A stretch of 64,000 nucleotides of DNA from Locusta migratoria (lineage: Eukaryota > Arthropoda > Insecta > Orthoptera > Acrididae), in assembly GCA_026315105.1 (NCBI GenBank), contig CM048750.1, positions 71,975,797 through 72,039,796 on the forward strand, read 5' to 3'. Below are positions 44,784-58,302 of this stretch, piece by piece (positions within the stretch are counted from its first letter, which is position 1; each line of letters starts with the position of its first letter). The notes under the pieces were generated by a model. That model had not been told where the DNA came from and searched no databases. It saw only the letters and a program-made list of their open reading frames with translations. A program made the position numbers and the translations under genes.

Positions 44784-45027
44784 TGTTATGGCCTAGCGGG
44801 CCACTCAGATCGCGCGTGCCGGCATTGTTTTCCGTGGCTGGCGTGGGCCCGGCCGAGATAGTTCCCGGCCTAGCTACAGGAGGGCACGGCCATCGAAACA
44901 GCTGATGTGAGCTGCACGCCATATGCTGGCGACGCGCTGTCAAACGGCCGGGACTGCCTGCCGGGCCATTCGACGAGTGTATGCGGAACGTGCAATATTG
45001 TGCTTACGAAAAACAGTGTTTTCTTCA
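44784..45027 (+). repeat. 5' LTR
   Basis: 244 bp, GC-rich, TG...CA ends. The next bases 'gtggcgatgaggtt' should hold the tRNA primer-binding site (starting TGG), but I cannot name the tRNA. Confidence 0.9.
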
Positions 45028-45174
45028 GTGGCGATGAGGTTAATGGTAGCGTGGTCTTCCTGCCGCAGTCATTGCTGACGAATCTTTAGGCGTTACCGGA
45101 AGTTTTGGCTCAACAGAATGCTTCCCTCACGCCGTCTACTGACACCTTGACTAGGGCGGTGACAACAGGTCGGG

Positions 45175-47970
45175 TTGCAGTCTTCTGTGCCCATTCCTCC
45201 ATTTCCTCCCTTTGACGACAATGCCGAGGATTGGTCCAACTACGAACAGCGTTTACGCCGACACTTCGTAGCCTTCCAGGTGTGTAATGAAGGTAAGCAA
45301 AAAGCTTATTTCCTTTCGTGGCTCTCGCCTCGTCTTTTTCGTTTGCCGGGCAATTTGGGGCCGCTTCAGACGCAGGCATCCCTGTCCTTTCCGGATATCT
45401 GTTCTCTCTTTGCGGCATATTTTCGCCACCACGCTCATGTGGTGTCAGCCCGCATATCTTTCTACCATTCGCGGAAACAGCCGGGTCAGTTGTACCGCGC
45501 GTGGGCCACAGAACTGCAGGGGCTGGCCCGTTGTTGTGTATTTCGGTCCGAGTCGCACGGTGATTCGTATGCGGACTCTATGGTCCGCGATGTTTTAATT
45601 TGTTTTGCTCCCGACCTGGACGTTCGCAAGCAGGCTCTTCAATCGGACGATCCCTCATTAGCGGTGGTTTTGCATATTGCGTGCACATTTGAAGTTTCTG
45701 ATGCTGTGGGGAGTCAACTTTCCGCTTGGGGGGAGGTATCCTCAGGTGCCAATTCGGCTCAGTTATCCGCGGCGCTGGTTTCTTCAGTGGCTGTTGTTGC
45801 GTCATCTTCCCCTCCCTCCCTCCCTTCTGACAGCGCGGCGCTCGCCTGTGTCGTATAGGCGGGGGGAACGGTGGCACACGTCGCCCACTTCAGAGAGCGA
45901 GCCGATTTCATGTCTTTCGTGTGGGGAGTCCCATTCTCGGGAATCGTGCCCACACAGACGGGCCACGTGCAATTGTTGTGGAAGATTCAGACACATTGCC
46001 CAGGTGTGCTGCTCCTCTGCTAAGGACCGCAAAAGGACCTCTCACCCTCGCGATTTCGGCGCGTTGCCCATGGATATTAATAAGGTTGTTCCCGTCGGCG
46101 TACAGCCGCCGAAATTGTTTATAGACCTCCGCATTCAGCGGAAAACTGTCACGCTTCAAGTGGACACTGGCGCGACGACATCGCTTCTAAGTTCTGCTAC
46201 ACATCAAGCATTAGGCTCCCCCACTTTAAGTCCGGGGCCTCGCGCGTTTGTTAGCTACGGCGGCCACCCTATTCCACTATTGGGGTCGTTTGTCGCCGAT
46301 GCTTCATATCATTTGTGGTAGTAAACAGTGCAACGGCTATGAATATCTTCGGCCTCGACGCTTTCCACGCTTTTGGCTTTACTATTACCGATTCTGTCTG
46401 CTTGGTTTCCGATCAAATTCCATACGAGAGTCTCATGCAGCTCCGCGCGGAGTTCTCATCCTTGTTTGCGCCGGGTCTTGGGTGTGCTAAGAATTTTAGG
46501 GCCACTATTACACTTAAAAATACGGCTAGCTCTGTCTTCTGTCAGGCTCGGCCTCTCCCGATCGCCCTTCGCAGCGCTGTTAAATCTGAATTAGATCGCC
46601 TGACGGTGGAAGGTATTTTGCATCCTATCACAGCAAGCGAGTGGGCCTCCCCTCTAGTTGTCATACGCAAGCCCTCAGGGGCCCTGCGTTTATGTGGCGA
46701 CTTTAAGAAAACTGTAAATTTTCAATCCATCATTGGTTCTTTTCCCATGCCTCGCCCTGCGGAATTGATAGATCGGTTGTCACGGGGCCAGTATTTTTCG
46801 AAGATAGATCTGGCAGAGGCTTATCTCCAGTTGCCTTTAGATGATGTCTCCAAGCAGGCGCTTGTGATTTCTAAACCTTTTGGCCTATATCAATATCAGA
46901 GATTGCCATTCGGGGTGGCCAGTGCCCCCGCAATCTTTCAGTGTTTTTTGGAGCTGTTGCTAGCACCGGTCCCCTGTTGCGTGAACTACATGGATGATAT
47001 TGTGGTGACGGGATCCACAGCTGCTGACCATATTGCCAACCTCCGTTCCTTGTTTTCCGTTCTGGAGGGGGCCGGCCTCCGCTGTAATTTCCAGAAATCT
47101 TCTTTCTTCCAACCGACTATCGAGTACTTGGGCTACGAGGTATCCAGTTCGGGGGTGCGTCCTGTGGCAGAGCACATGCGTGGGGTTGCAGATCTTCCCC
47201 GTCCTCCTTCCGTTCACGAACTTCAAGTATTCCTGGGCAAGATCACCTATTATCATCACTTCCTCCCGCAGGCAGCCACAATGGTTCACCCCCTGCACCA
47301 ATTGCTGTGTAAGGGCGTCCTGTTCCACTGGTTTTCAGCTTGTGAGCGGGCTTTTCAATCACTTAAAGTGGCCCTCCTTGAGGCTCCATGCCTCGCGGCA
47401 TACACCCTGCGGGTCCCGCTTGTGGTGGCTGCAGATGCCTCACAGCACGGTGTGGGGGCGGTGCTGGCATATCGGTTCCCCGATGGGTCAGAGCGCCCGT
47501 TGGCATTTGCATCTAAAACTCTTATGGAGGCGCAGTGCCGGTATTCCCAGGTGGAAAGGAGGCCCTAGCCATCGTTTTTGATCTAAAAAAATTTTATGTT
47601 TATCTCTACGGGTCAAAGTTCACCCTATACACGGACCACCGCCCATTAGTGTCTCTGTTCCACCCGTCGGCGGCTCTTCCGGATAAGGCAGCCCATCGTC
47701 TTCAACCCTGAGCCTTGTACCTTTCTCGTTTTCATTACGAGATACAGTCCGCTCGATGTCTCATCACGCCAATGCCGACGCCCTATCGCGCCTCCCGGTA
47801 GGCCCCGACCCAGTCTTTGATGCCGAGCCCCTCTGAGCTCCTTCACGGTCGCCCTCATAGGACGCTGTTGTCCCTCTTGCATCCGGGGCCTTCAGCACCC
47901 CGTCCTCATTCTCTGTCACGTTTTGCCCCTGGCTCGGCAGTCTGGGCTCGAGGCTTTGGCCGCCATCCTC
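45175..47970 (+). pseudogene. Gag-pol of the LTR retrotransposon (gag, protease, RT, RNase H), broken
   Basis: Gag: 'MQSSVPIPPFPPFDDNAEDW', a capsid-like domain to 45858, then in another frame two zinc knuckles ('CLSCGESHSRESC', 'CNCCGRFRHIAQVC'). The protease has 'VDTGATTSLL' (46160-46190). After a further frame change at 46315 a 417-codon frame encodes RT with 'FSKIDLAEAYLQLPL', 'LPFGVASAPAIFQ' and the catalytic 'YMDDIVV', and then RNase H up to 47568. There a frameshift occurs and 'YTDHRPL' follows in the next frame. Integrase zinc finger and core are missing: RNase H is followed within about 200 bp by the GPY/F region ('AVWARGFGRHPRW', 47930-47975). At least four frame breaks. Confidence 0.9.
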
Positions 47971-48180
47971 GTTGGATCAACACCTTCTAGAGTACAGGCC
48001 TGCGCGCATGCCCGTGACGTCACCAACTGAAGGCTGGCTGCCGTGCAGACGGCTGAGTCTGCGTCGGAACTGCGCTGTGATGCAGGCGCTATACGAACGT
48101 TTTGCATTTTAATGCGCCAACTGCGTCGGTATTTCCGTGCTTTCTTCTCCTACACGGCCATGCAATTATACTAAGGGAAT

Positions 48181-50985
48181 TAATACATGCAACACTCGTT
48201 CAATTTTGTTTTGAGCCTGTGAAATTCTTTTGACAATTTTTAGCAAATATTCATCTGTCGGTCTTTAAGACAAACTGGAAAATCAAATTAGTTCTTTGCC
48301 TTGCCTCGGACATAAAATGTGTCCTGCAATAAATTGTCACTGAAAAGCAACAAGATACCGATATTTACGATTTTAATGAAGCAAATTGGTTCTTAGAATA
48401 TATAAGGATTTATTTTTTGGTAATTTTTGAAACCTTTGTCTCCAGGTATCACTAGTAAAGTACTTACTACTTATGAAACTCAGATCATTTGATGAACTGT
48501 ATCGTCTTCTGAGAAAACATTCATTAAGTAAATTAAGGATTGTTACAAGGATCCTACCTTTCACTTATTTTCCAGAGCTGTAGAAACTTTAAAAACGAAT
48601 AATTTATTTATTTTGCATCCTTGATGAGAAATGCTACCAGAGTTTCATTAATTTCTCTCATAAGGAACTTAAATCGAAATTGTGTATCGTATATTTCTTT
48701 GTTATAAAAAGGCTAAATACTTTGAAACAACTGTTTATTTCAGTAATAGCTATTTTTGTGTAAATGGCCAAAATTATTTAGTAAATATGGTAGTTCTAGA
48801 ATTGTTCAAAATGATTTAATAGCTCTTTAAGATAAAAATCCAGGAAAGTAAAAAACATGACAGGAATGTTAAGGAATACTAAACTTTTTCAAGGCACAGG
48901 GTGAACAGAAATTTATTTTTAACACTGAAAAGTTGTATGACAACATGCAGCAGCAAACCATATAATATTTGTACAGCAACAATAAACTTGGGAATTAAGT
49001 ACATCAAGATGTTTGACTTGCAGTAGAACGAAACTTTTTCCCCTTTATCAGAATGATATTAAATTGAATGTGATAAAATGTTTTATTTCTTAAATACTAA
49101 AAACACAAGTATGTTCATCCCATGCAATGCAGAAATGGTGATGTGTTACCAGTACACAATCAGTGAGGACCAAAAATTTAACTACATAATTCCTTGTAAC
49201 TCTCCCACAACAAACTGACACTGCAAGATGATTACTTAATGTAGGCACACCATATAAAAACCAATAATGGCAAATTCAGTATATGTCATAAGTTATTCCA
49301 GAAAATTGACACGTATTTCATTGTCAGGCATACTGTTAACTGAAAGTTGGACAAAACATGCAGTGTACTCTTAAATAAAACTATGCTGTCTTTAACTTTG
49401 TGGAATACATCAAAATACATTCTGATTTTTTTCATCAAAACTTAAGCAGCATGAAAGTTGTGATTACTATACAGTACATCTACAGGAAACTGAAGAATCA
49501 AAAGATATTACTGTACAAACATTTTATGCACAACAAAATGTAACAGTACCATACAAACATAAAAACTGGAATAAAGTTCCAGGTCATTGTTACAATTTAT
49601 TCTAGTTCTGTCAGACTAAAATACCATGACAGATTTGTTTTCTACTTCACTAGGAATTTAAGGCACCATATGCCATCCACCTTAATAGAAATAAGTAGGA
49701 AATCACTGTACACACATATTTCATTTTGGACTATATGCCTGATTTCACATTATGTGTGACTGATGGTCAACTGATGACAATAAAACATCTTCATCAGTTA
49801 TCTTTAGTTAAGGAAGAGAGAAAGTACAGTTTTTCAGAATCATGAGTACCAAGTCACGTATCAGTGAGAATTTGCTACATGAACAATTGAGGAACTGTGT
49901 TACAGACACACAGGAAATGAGAGCTGTAATTTCTCCAAAAAATTGTTCTTTTAAAAGTGCAAACAGAGGAAATGTAGCCAGCATGCTTGCATTATAAAAC
50001 TTAAGATGTTACTTTCTGACTGCTGTCTGTCAGTAAGACACCACAACATATATGAAACAAACCAGAAGGGTAACTAACTGCATCAGAAAATTCAGAGTCA
50101 ATTATGTAACTTCTAGTTCACAGACAGTCCCAAATTAATGAGTTTTTAAGTATTGTAGAATGTAGATGGATGAGAATGTTGTCTGAAATACCTAAGGATA
50201 CACAAATGCTTAGCATTATGTAGTAAACAAAATTAGCAACTAGGTGTGAGAAACCAAATGTTGGTTAGGTTTCTTCCCCTCAAAGCAACTCTTTCTCCTG
50301 TCATTATTTCTTATTTCTATACTTCTCAGGAATTGCATAAACACACAGAAAAAGTGACCTCTCCTTTGTACATCATTTCTGATCACTATTAAGATTTTTA
50401 GCAACTCTTGTCATTCAAATAAGACCCTCTATTCAAAAAACATTAATATCAAATTTGTGCAATACCTTTTTGGCATAACTGAAAGGGGGGGGGGGGGGGA
50501 GTACCACATGTCAGCTTTGACCAAAGACGTCATATGGATGACAATCACTGAACAAATGCGTCAATTTACACTACCTAAAGCAAAATGTTTCATCAATGTA
50601 GTGGCTCATTCTTGATCTACTTATCCAAATCATGATAAGGCAGCAATCTGTATTACCGAATAAATTCTGTGAACTTGACTATCGTCCCATTTGTCAAAGA
50701 TAATGGGTGGTATCCCGATCTTCAATTGACCCACCTTATCTTTTGCAGAAGGCCTCTTCTCACTCGACGATGTCTGTTAAGAATTACTTATTTTATTTTA
50801 ATGGGAATTTCAATTGCACCACTGTAGAACTGCTCGGTAAAGAAAATTGCAGTTTTGAGGTTGACTGCCTTGCTCAGCTGCTCTTTTGTTTCTATGTTGT
50901 TAATTTGCCACAAAGGCTGTTTAGATGTTGGAAAATTACTTGTGAATCTCTGAACTTAATCAGAGGACATTTTCCTGGAGTCTTC
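48181..50985. other. Long non-coding left part of the P-like element
   Basis: 2.8 kb of AT-rich DNA with no open frame over about 65 codons and no recognised element; a poly-G run at 50487-50499. It is long for a P-element 3' region and may contain an old unrecognised insertion. Confidence 0.5.
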
Positions 50986-50989
50986 TCTC

Positions 50990-53900
50990 TTGTGGTCTTC
51001 AGTCCGGAGACTGGTTTGATGCAGCTCTCCACAATACCCTATCCTGAGCCAGCCTCTTCATCTCCACATAAGAACGGCAACCTACATCTGTCTGAATCTG
51101 CTTACTGTATCCATCTCTTGGTCTTCCTCTGCGGTTTTTACCCCACACACTTCCCTCCAACGCTAAATTCACAATTCCTTGATGTCTAAGAATGTGTCCT
51201 ACCAATCTATCCCTTCTTTTAGTCAACGTATGCCAGAGATTTCTTTCCTCCCCCATTCTGTTCAGTACATCCTCATTAGTTACGCGATCAACCCACCTAA
51301 TCTTCAGAATTCGTCTGTAGCACCATATTTCAAAAGCCTCAATCCTCTTCCTGTCCGCATTGTTTATCGTCCATGTTTCACTTCCATACAAGGCAACACT
51401 CCACACAAATGCCTTCAGAAAGGACTTCCTTAGGCTTAAATCAATATTCGATGTTAACAAATATCTCTTTTTCAAGAATGCTTTTCTACCCATTGCCATT
51501 CTGAATTTTATATCCCCTGTACTGCGACCATCATTTGTTATTTTACTGCCCAAGTAACAAAACTCCTCTACCTCCTTTATTGTTTCGTTACCCAATCTAA
51601 TTCCTTGAGCATCACCTGATTTTCTAACACTGCACTCCATTACCCTAGTTTTGCTCTTGTTAATGTTCATCTTATATGCACCTTTCAGCACACTGTCCAT
51701 TCCGTTTAACTGCTCTTCCAGGTCCTTTGCTGTCTCTGCCAGAATTACTATGTCGTCGGCAAAACGCAAAGTTTTTAATACTTCACCCTGAACTTTAATT
51801 CCTTCTCCAAATTTCTCCTTGCTTTCCTTTATAGCTTCCTCAATGTACAAATTGAATAACATTGGAGAAAGGCTACAACCCTGTCTTACACCCTTCCCAA
51901 CCACTGCATCCCTTTCATGCCCTTCAACTCTGACTACCGCTGTCTGGTTTTTGTACAAGTTGTAAATAACCTTACGTTCCCTATATTTTACTCCTGCTTG
52001 CTTCAGAACTTGAAAGAGTTTATTCCAATCAACATTGTCAAAAGCCTTCTCCAAATCTACAAAAGCTAGAAATGTAGGTTTGCCTTTTCTTAATCTATTT
52101 TCTAGGATAAGCCGTAAAGTGAGTATTGCCTCCCGTGTTCCTACATTTCTCCTGAACCCAAACTGGTCTTCCCCGAGGTCGGCTTCTACCAGCTTTTCCA
52201 TCCTTCTGTATATAATTCGTGTTAATATTTTGCAACCATGACTGATTAAACTGATGGTTCTGTAGTTTTCACACCTGTCAGCACCTGCTTTCTTTGGAAT
52301 GGGAATTATAACATTTTTCTTAAAGTCTGAGGGTACTTCACCTGTCTCATACATCTTACACACCAGGTGAAACAATTTTGTCATGGCTGGTTCTGCCAGA
52401 GACTTCAGTAGCTCTGAGGGAATATCATCTACTCCAGGGGTCTTGTTTTGACTTAGGTCTTTCAGTGCTCTGTCAAATTCATCTCTCAGTACAGTATCTC
52501 CTATTTCATCTTCATCTACATCCTCTTCCCTTCCTACAATATTGTCTCGAAGTTCATTTCCTTTGTAGAGCCCCTCTATATACTCTTTCCACCTTTCAGC
52601 TTTCCCTTCTTTGCTGAGAACTGGTTTTCCATCAGTGTCCTTGATATTCATAGAGCTGTTTTTCTTATCTCCAAATGTTTCTTTTATTTTCCTGTAGGCT
52701 GTATCTATTTTTCCCCTATTTATACATTCTTCTACATCCTTGCATTTCCCTTCTAGCCACTCCGTCTTAGCCATTTTGCACTTCCTGTCAATCTCATTTC
52801 TAAGTCGTCTGTACTCCATTTTGCCTGTTTCATTTACTGCATTTTTATATTTTCTCCTTTCATCGATTAAATTTAGTATCTCCTGTGATATCCAAGGATT
52901 TTTTGTAGGTCTTGCCTTCCTACCTATTTTGTCCTCTGCTGCCTTCACTATTTCATCTCTCAATTTTACCCATTCCTCCTCTACTGTTTTATTTTCCCCT
53001 GTTTTTGTCAATTGTTGCCTAAAGCTCCCTCTGAAACTCTTAAGAACCTCAGGTTCCTTCAATTTATCCAGGTCCCATCTCCTTATTTTCCTACCTTTTT
53101 GTAGTTTCTTCAGTTTCAGCCCACAGTTCATAACCAACAAGTTATGGTCAGAGTCTATATCTGCCCCTGGGTATGTCCTACACTTTAAAACCTGGTTCCG
53201 AAATCTATGTCTTACCATTATAAAATCTATCTGGTATCTCCCGGTGTCTCCTGGTCTCTTCCACGTATACAATCTTCTTTTGTGATTTTTAAACCAAGTG
53301 TTTGTTATAACTAAATTATGTTCTGTGCAAAATTCTACCAGGCGGCTTCCTCTTTCATTCCTTTTGCCCAGACCATATTCACCTACTATCTTCCCTTCCC
53401 TTCCTTGTCCTACTACCGAATTCCAGTCTCCCATAACAATTAAGTTTTCCTCTCCCTTGATTGTCTGAATAATTTCCTTTAGCTCCTCATATATTTCTTC
53501 GATTTCCTCATCATCGGCAGAGCTAGTTGGCATATAAACCTGTACTACAGTTGTCGGTGTTGGCTTCGTATCTATCTTGACAACGATAATTCGATCACTG
53601 TGCTGGTCATAGTAGTTTACCCTCATTCCTATTTTCTTATTCATTATCAATCCTACTCCTGTGATACCCCCAATTGATTTTGTATTTATAATCCTATACT
53701 CACCTGACCAGAAATCCTGTTCATCCTGCCACCGAACTTCACTAATCCCCACTATATCTAACTTCAACCTATCCATTTCCCTTTTTAAATTTTCTAATTT
53801 TCCTACTCGATTAAGGGATCAAACATTCCACGCTCCGACCCGTAGAATGCCAGTATTGTCTTTCCTGATGATCACATCCTCCTGAGTAGTCCCCGCCCGG

Positions 53901-54268
53901 AGATCCGAATGGGGGACTATTTTACCTCCGGAATATTTTACCCAAAAGGATGCCATCATCATATGTTCATACAGTAGAGCTGCATGTCCTCGGGAAAAAT
54001 AACGGCTGTAGTTTCCCCTTGCTTTCAGCCGTTCGCAGTAGCTGTGTGGCAAAGCCACATTAGCTGATGTTACAAGGCCAGCTCAGTCAATCATCCAGAC
54101 TGTTGCCCCTGTAACTACTGAAAAGGCTGCTGCCCCTCTTCAGGAACCACACGTTTGTCTGGCCTCTCCACAGATACCCCTCCACTGTGGTTGCACCTAT
54201 GGCACGGCTATCTGTATCGTTGAGGCACGCAAGCCACCCCACCTCGGCAATGTCTGTGGTTCATGGGA
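50990..54268 (-). mobile_element. Near-complete RTE-like LINE
   Basis: The 5' end lies near 54268 ('CCATGAACCACAGACATTGC' read on minus), and the 3' end just after the stop codon near 50990. About 3.3 kb. A single coding frame spans the element apart from one stop codon. I could not fix a target duplication ('ggagt' occurs on both sides but is too short to trust). Inserted in the P-like element, antisense to the gypsy element and in the ERLEC1 direction. Confidence 0.85.
50999..54058 (-). pseudogene. RTE-like LINE polyprotein: endonuclease plus reverse transcriptase
   Basis: The frame starts at 54058 ('MALPHSYCERLKARGNYSRY') and reads 79 codons to 'RVGAWNV', the first endonuclease motif. A TGA at 53819-53821 follows, and the same frame continues without a break for about 940 codons. 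Endonuclease: 'DIVGISEVRWQDEQDF', 'VMGDWNSVVG', 'DIDSDHNLLV'. RT: 'QFGFRRNVGTREAILTLRL', 'AFVDLEKAFDNVDW', 'GVRQGCSLSPMLFNLYIEEA', catalytic 'FADDIVIL', and the tail 'RILKIRWVDRVTNEDVLNR' with an Arg-rich 'NRRGRPRDGY'. All catalytic motifs look intact. Such sequences are often mislabelled craniofacial development protein 2. The only lesion seen is the TGA, one transition from a CGA Arg codon. Confidence 0.9.
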
Positions 54269-55630
54269 GTACTACATCAAATTAAAACGTGTTGATCCCC
54301 CTATCAATTTCAAGTATAGGCCTAGCTATGCATATGATCTACATTTTTCTATCACAAACATTTTTTTGTAACTTGACATTTTTATTCCTGAAATACAATA
54401 CTTTACCATACCATATGAACATTGCTGTTTCACTGTTCTTTTTCAGTCTTACGGTCAAACTACTACTTAGTTTGAAAATTCCATCTGAGGTGTATTTAGA
54501 GAAAAACTTAAACAAGATCCTATTATGTAAGCAGAATATTGTTTGAAACAGCATTGTTTAGAATGTGAAGGATGATAGAAAAATGAGCACTTCAATCCAA
54601 TAGAAATGAAAACTCAAACATTAGCAGGAAAGAATAAGACAGAAATTGTGATACGGAGCTAAGACTAGTATACAAGAGAGACAAAGCAGGCCAGATTGTA
54701 GAATACACCACTCTGTTCTTGTTCACAGTGTGAATAATGGCAATGCCTTTGCTAATGTAGTAGGGATCATAGTACTAATGTAGGCAAGTCTTTTCTAGTA
54801 TGGCAATCAACTGATAGCCAGATAGATGAAATTTGAGAAACTGGTTATAGTGACAGACTGATCTGTAGCAGAGCCCAAGCTCAAGGTTTGGTTGAGAGGC
54901 AAGAGTTAGTTTGTGAGTTGTCGAACCCAACGACAGTGAAAGCAGGAAACCTGGTTGTGATGAGACATGTTATGTTATAATCCAATTTTTAAAACTAAAG
55001 CAATGGCATTATCTAAACACAAATAATTTGTCTTGACATGTTAACTTCCAATGACCATTCACAGTAGGCATTACTACCATACATAACAGTAGTACACAGG
55101 CTGCCCTTTCTAGAATTTTATCACAAAGTATCTCCAGATAAATATTAGCAGTTTATGTCACAAGGATGTGTGTTTGTGATGGCATTAGTATGACAAATTC
55201 TATGTCTTCAGAAAAAGGATTATAAATAAAGAAACATTAAGTACTTTTCAAATTGTTTTTTGCAGTTGAGTGCCAACCTTGAAAAGATGTAATAGCAGTG
55301 ACTAATGATTTTGAAGACTATGTAAAACACATCTGACACATACACATCAAAAAGGCACAACAAGAAAAATGCATGAAAGAGAAGCAAAATATAGTAGGCC
55401 TATAACACTAGGAAATTAATATGTCTTGTACTGCCCATTCATGACCAATTTAAAGCAGCAGCAAATATCAGCTCTAAAGTAATTAGATATTTACAGTAAG
55501 AAAGAATTGGTATAAATAATGATGAATAAGTCAAAGAAAAATAAATGACAGTTTCATTACCGAAGCCCACAACCCATGCAAGGCAACCACTTCTTTAGCA
55601 CAGTTACTGGAAGAGATAAATAACAAAAGA
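54269..55630. other. Non-coding part of the P-like element
   Basis: AT-rich, no recognised gene. It lies downstream of the transposase. Confidence 0.5.
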
Positions 55631-55636
55631 AATCCC

Positions 55637-58302
55637 TTATTTATTTAGTATTGTTTCCAGTTTTCTCTTCTTACCACCTTTTGATGATATGCCTTGAGTG
55701 TTAAGTTTTTGATTGCAGTAATTTTTCAATAATGAATTTGTTGCAACCCAGATAATCATTTTGAGAATATTTTCAGATGTATGAGTGCCACACAAATCAA
55801 GCTGCTCAAAATTACAGGATAAATTGTGTAGAATCAAACTTGTAGCCTGTTGTCTTTGATTTTGTTCCTGCAGCAACAGTTTTTCATATTCAGGACCAAT
55901 AAGCTTCGAAATAGTGATATAGCTGTACATGACAGCATTAACAACAAATGGACGTTGGTAGATAGGCCTCCCCGATCTAAGTTTCTAATAAGTTTGAAGG
56001 ATTCCTCATATTGCATGATTTTTTGGAAAACCAAACAATCCTTGCCTCCCAGATATGTAATTACGGGCAAGTAACTGCCAACATCAGTGATGTCGGACTC
56101 TGTCACAGAGAGAGATGCAAAGTTGTTAGAAAAGGGAGTATTTTCTGAACTGTATTGCTTCCAGAGTTCTAAAACATCAAAATAATTAACTTTGATTTCA
56201 CCTTTTGTTTCAGATCTTAATGAAATCCTAAAATTGAAGAAAATCTTAGTTTTTTCTAAACTTCAAAAATTTGCCTTATTGAGACATGGTATTGTGTCCC
56301 TGCCAGTTGCCTGTACTTACCAAACCTGTCCTCAAGAAGGTCAGTTTGAAATTTTCCAGGCAAAATGTATTTTAATGCAAGTTCATCCACACAGTAATTT
56401 GTGATTTCAATAATGGAATGTGTAGACAATTTCAAAGCAGATAATGTTTCTTTTGAAAGGATGCCTACACCATTTGCCAACTCTTCCCATTTATCTAGCC
56501 AAGTCAAAAAAGAAGATAAATTGTTCATCTGTGTTTGAATTAGTCAAAGGTTCTTGCATGTTATCCCTCTTCAGTAAACCTTTGTAAGGAGTCTTTACAT
56601 TTAAAATTTTCCACCACAGAGAGATGATTCTGATGAATTCTGCTGTGCCAACATGTTTGCTCAAATTATTAGACGGACCCAATGTCTTTAATGCTTCCAC
56701 AATGTAGTCATTGAATATTTGGATCACTAATTTCACATTTTGCTTTTCTAGAGAAGGATAGAGAGCTTTCAGTGATAAACCATAACCACATTTCAATAAC
56801 TTGTCTGATTCTAAATTGTACAGTTTTCTTACTCCTGAAAATGAGGCTTCCAAAAGTGAATTTGAGCTGCCATCAAATGGAGGAAATCTGAAAGAACATG
56901 CATCAGTTTTCTGGTTGAGCCAGTTATTTCTGATACATTTCAACAAATGCACAGGATCAATAACAAAAAAAAGAGGCCTTGAGCTATCAGCAGGATGTGG
57001 ATACACAATACTCAGCTTAGGCTTGTTTGAGAAGAATGTCATAGCCTTCCGGTTCACAGGATTATCATCACTAACAACTGCAAGCACTTTAAAACCTACC
57101 TCTTCCAAGCCAAGAACTACCTTTTTCAAAACTCTGTGCAACAGTTCAGCGGTAACAGTCCGAACAGGCAAAATGTGTACAATGTCTTTGTATGAAGACA
57201 TTATGCTGCTAATCCTAAATGTATGGGCACTAGAAGCTAACTCTTGTGAATCAAAGGCATTTCCAACAACATTACCCCCCTTGTAATCAAGATATTGCTT
57301 AATATATATCTCATCAACCATTAAAGTTACAATCATATCTTGGGACTGCAATAGAAGAACTTTATTCTTAATGTAGCACAAGAAATTGTTGTCCAGTTTT
57401 TCCAATTCAGGGCCAACATTTAGTGAAGAACAAATTCTTATTGTGCTTTGATGAGGATGAGGCATTAATAAGTTTCCAGATTCCCTCATGAACCTATAGG
57501 CAGCTGGAGAAATAATTTGAACACGAGAAAAAAACAACAAGTCCTCTGGTTTGTATCTTAGCCTGTCCCTGCTACTCACAAGATGTATTTGAGACTTTAC
57601 AAATTGAAAAAAGGCTTTATCATCACTGCTTTCAATTAATTTATCTAAAATATTTTGCATTACCTCTAATAAATGGTGTTTATCTTTTGTATCTACAACT
57701 TCACAGGTTTCAACACATTCCAATATACTTTCAATCTCATGAAAATAGTTTATTTTGCAAGGAAATTTGTACTTGTTCTGGATGTTACTTATTAAGACTC
57801 CTTTATAAAAAAACTGACACTTGCAACTGCTCATTGACAACAACGGAATAATGCAACTGAGGTACAGATCCTGGTGTCTCGATATTGACAAAAATTACAC
57901 TGTCTGCTTTACTAATCATAGTCCAGAATGAAGAAAAGTTCATTTTACGTCCTCCTGTTAAGTCCAATATACATGAAATTTTATTTTCACTGTCGTACTG
58001 TTCAGCTGAGGTAACACTTTCATTAAGAGCTTTCTGAAGTTGTGCTGCTTCCACACGCATTCGCTTTTCATCAGGAGATTCCCGGAAAGCCACCTGTGAC
58101 GACAAATAGGATGGACAACCAGGAAATATCGACGGAACACAGCCTGCTTTTATCCTCGGTCATTCGAGGTTTACTGTTAAAATCTGTCCTGTTTTCTCAT
58201 CAAAGTGTTCGGCAGTCCATAGAATGCTTTCCGTTTGGAAATGTTTGTGGCAAATCTGTAACAGCATATCACCAGCCAATGTAACTATCCTTTGTCGAAA
58301 CA
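55637..58302 (-). pseudogene. P-element (THAP9-like) transposase, nearly intact
   Basis: Minus strand, in order. A THAP zinc-finger remnant starts at 58302 ('LLQICHKHF', then after a TGA at 58160-58162 'KAGCVPSIFP', the AVPxxFP-type end). A linker with 'KRMRVEAAQLQKAL' (57803-58105) follows. Then comes a 466-codon frame (56491-57891) with RNase-H-fold motifs 'VTLMVDEIYIKQYLDYKGG' and 'FFVIDPVHLLKCIRNNWLNQ'. The carboxyl part (56256-56528) has 'LEDRFGKYRQLAGTQYHVS', and further to 55637 'GGLSTNVHLLL'. Frame breaks near 57805 and 56510 both fall in runs of T. A Cys in the THAP domain reads Trp. Cut-and-paste transposase, here inactive as read. Confidence 0.88.

Noticed and set aside
50999..53776. 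Host gene 'craniofacial development protein 2'
   Set aside because: The endonuclease and reverse-transcriptase motifs and FADD box show a non-LTR retrotransposon; the name comes from a domesticated fragment in mammals.
50960..54290. 'ggagt' as the target duplication of the RTE-like LINE
   Set aside because: Five bases shared by chance cannot be excluded and the exact 3' end is uncertain.
56491..57891. Host THAP9 gene
   Set aside because: It lies inside a unit with inverted ends and an 8-bp target duplication and has frame breaks, so it is a transposon copy.
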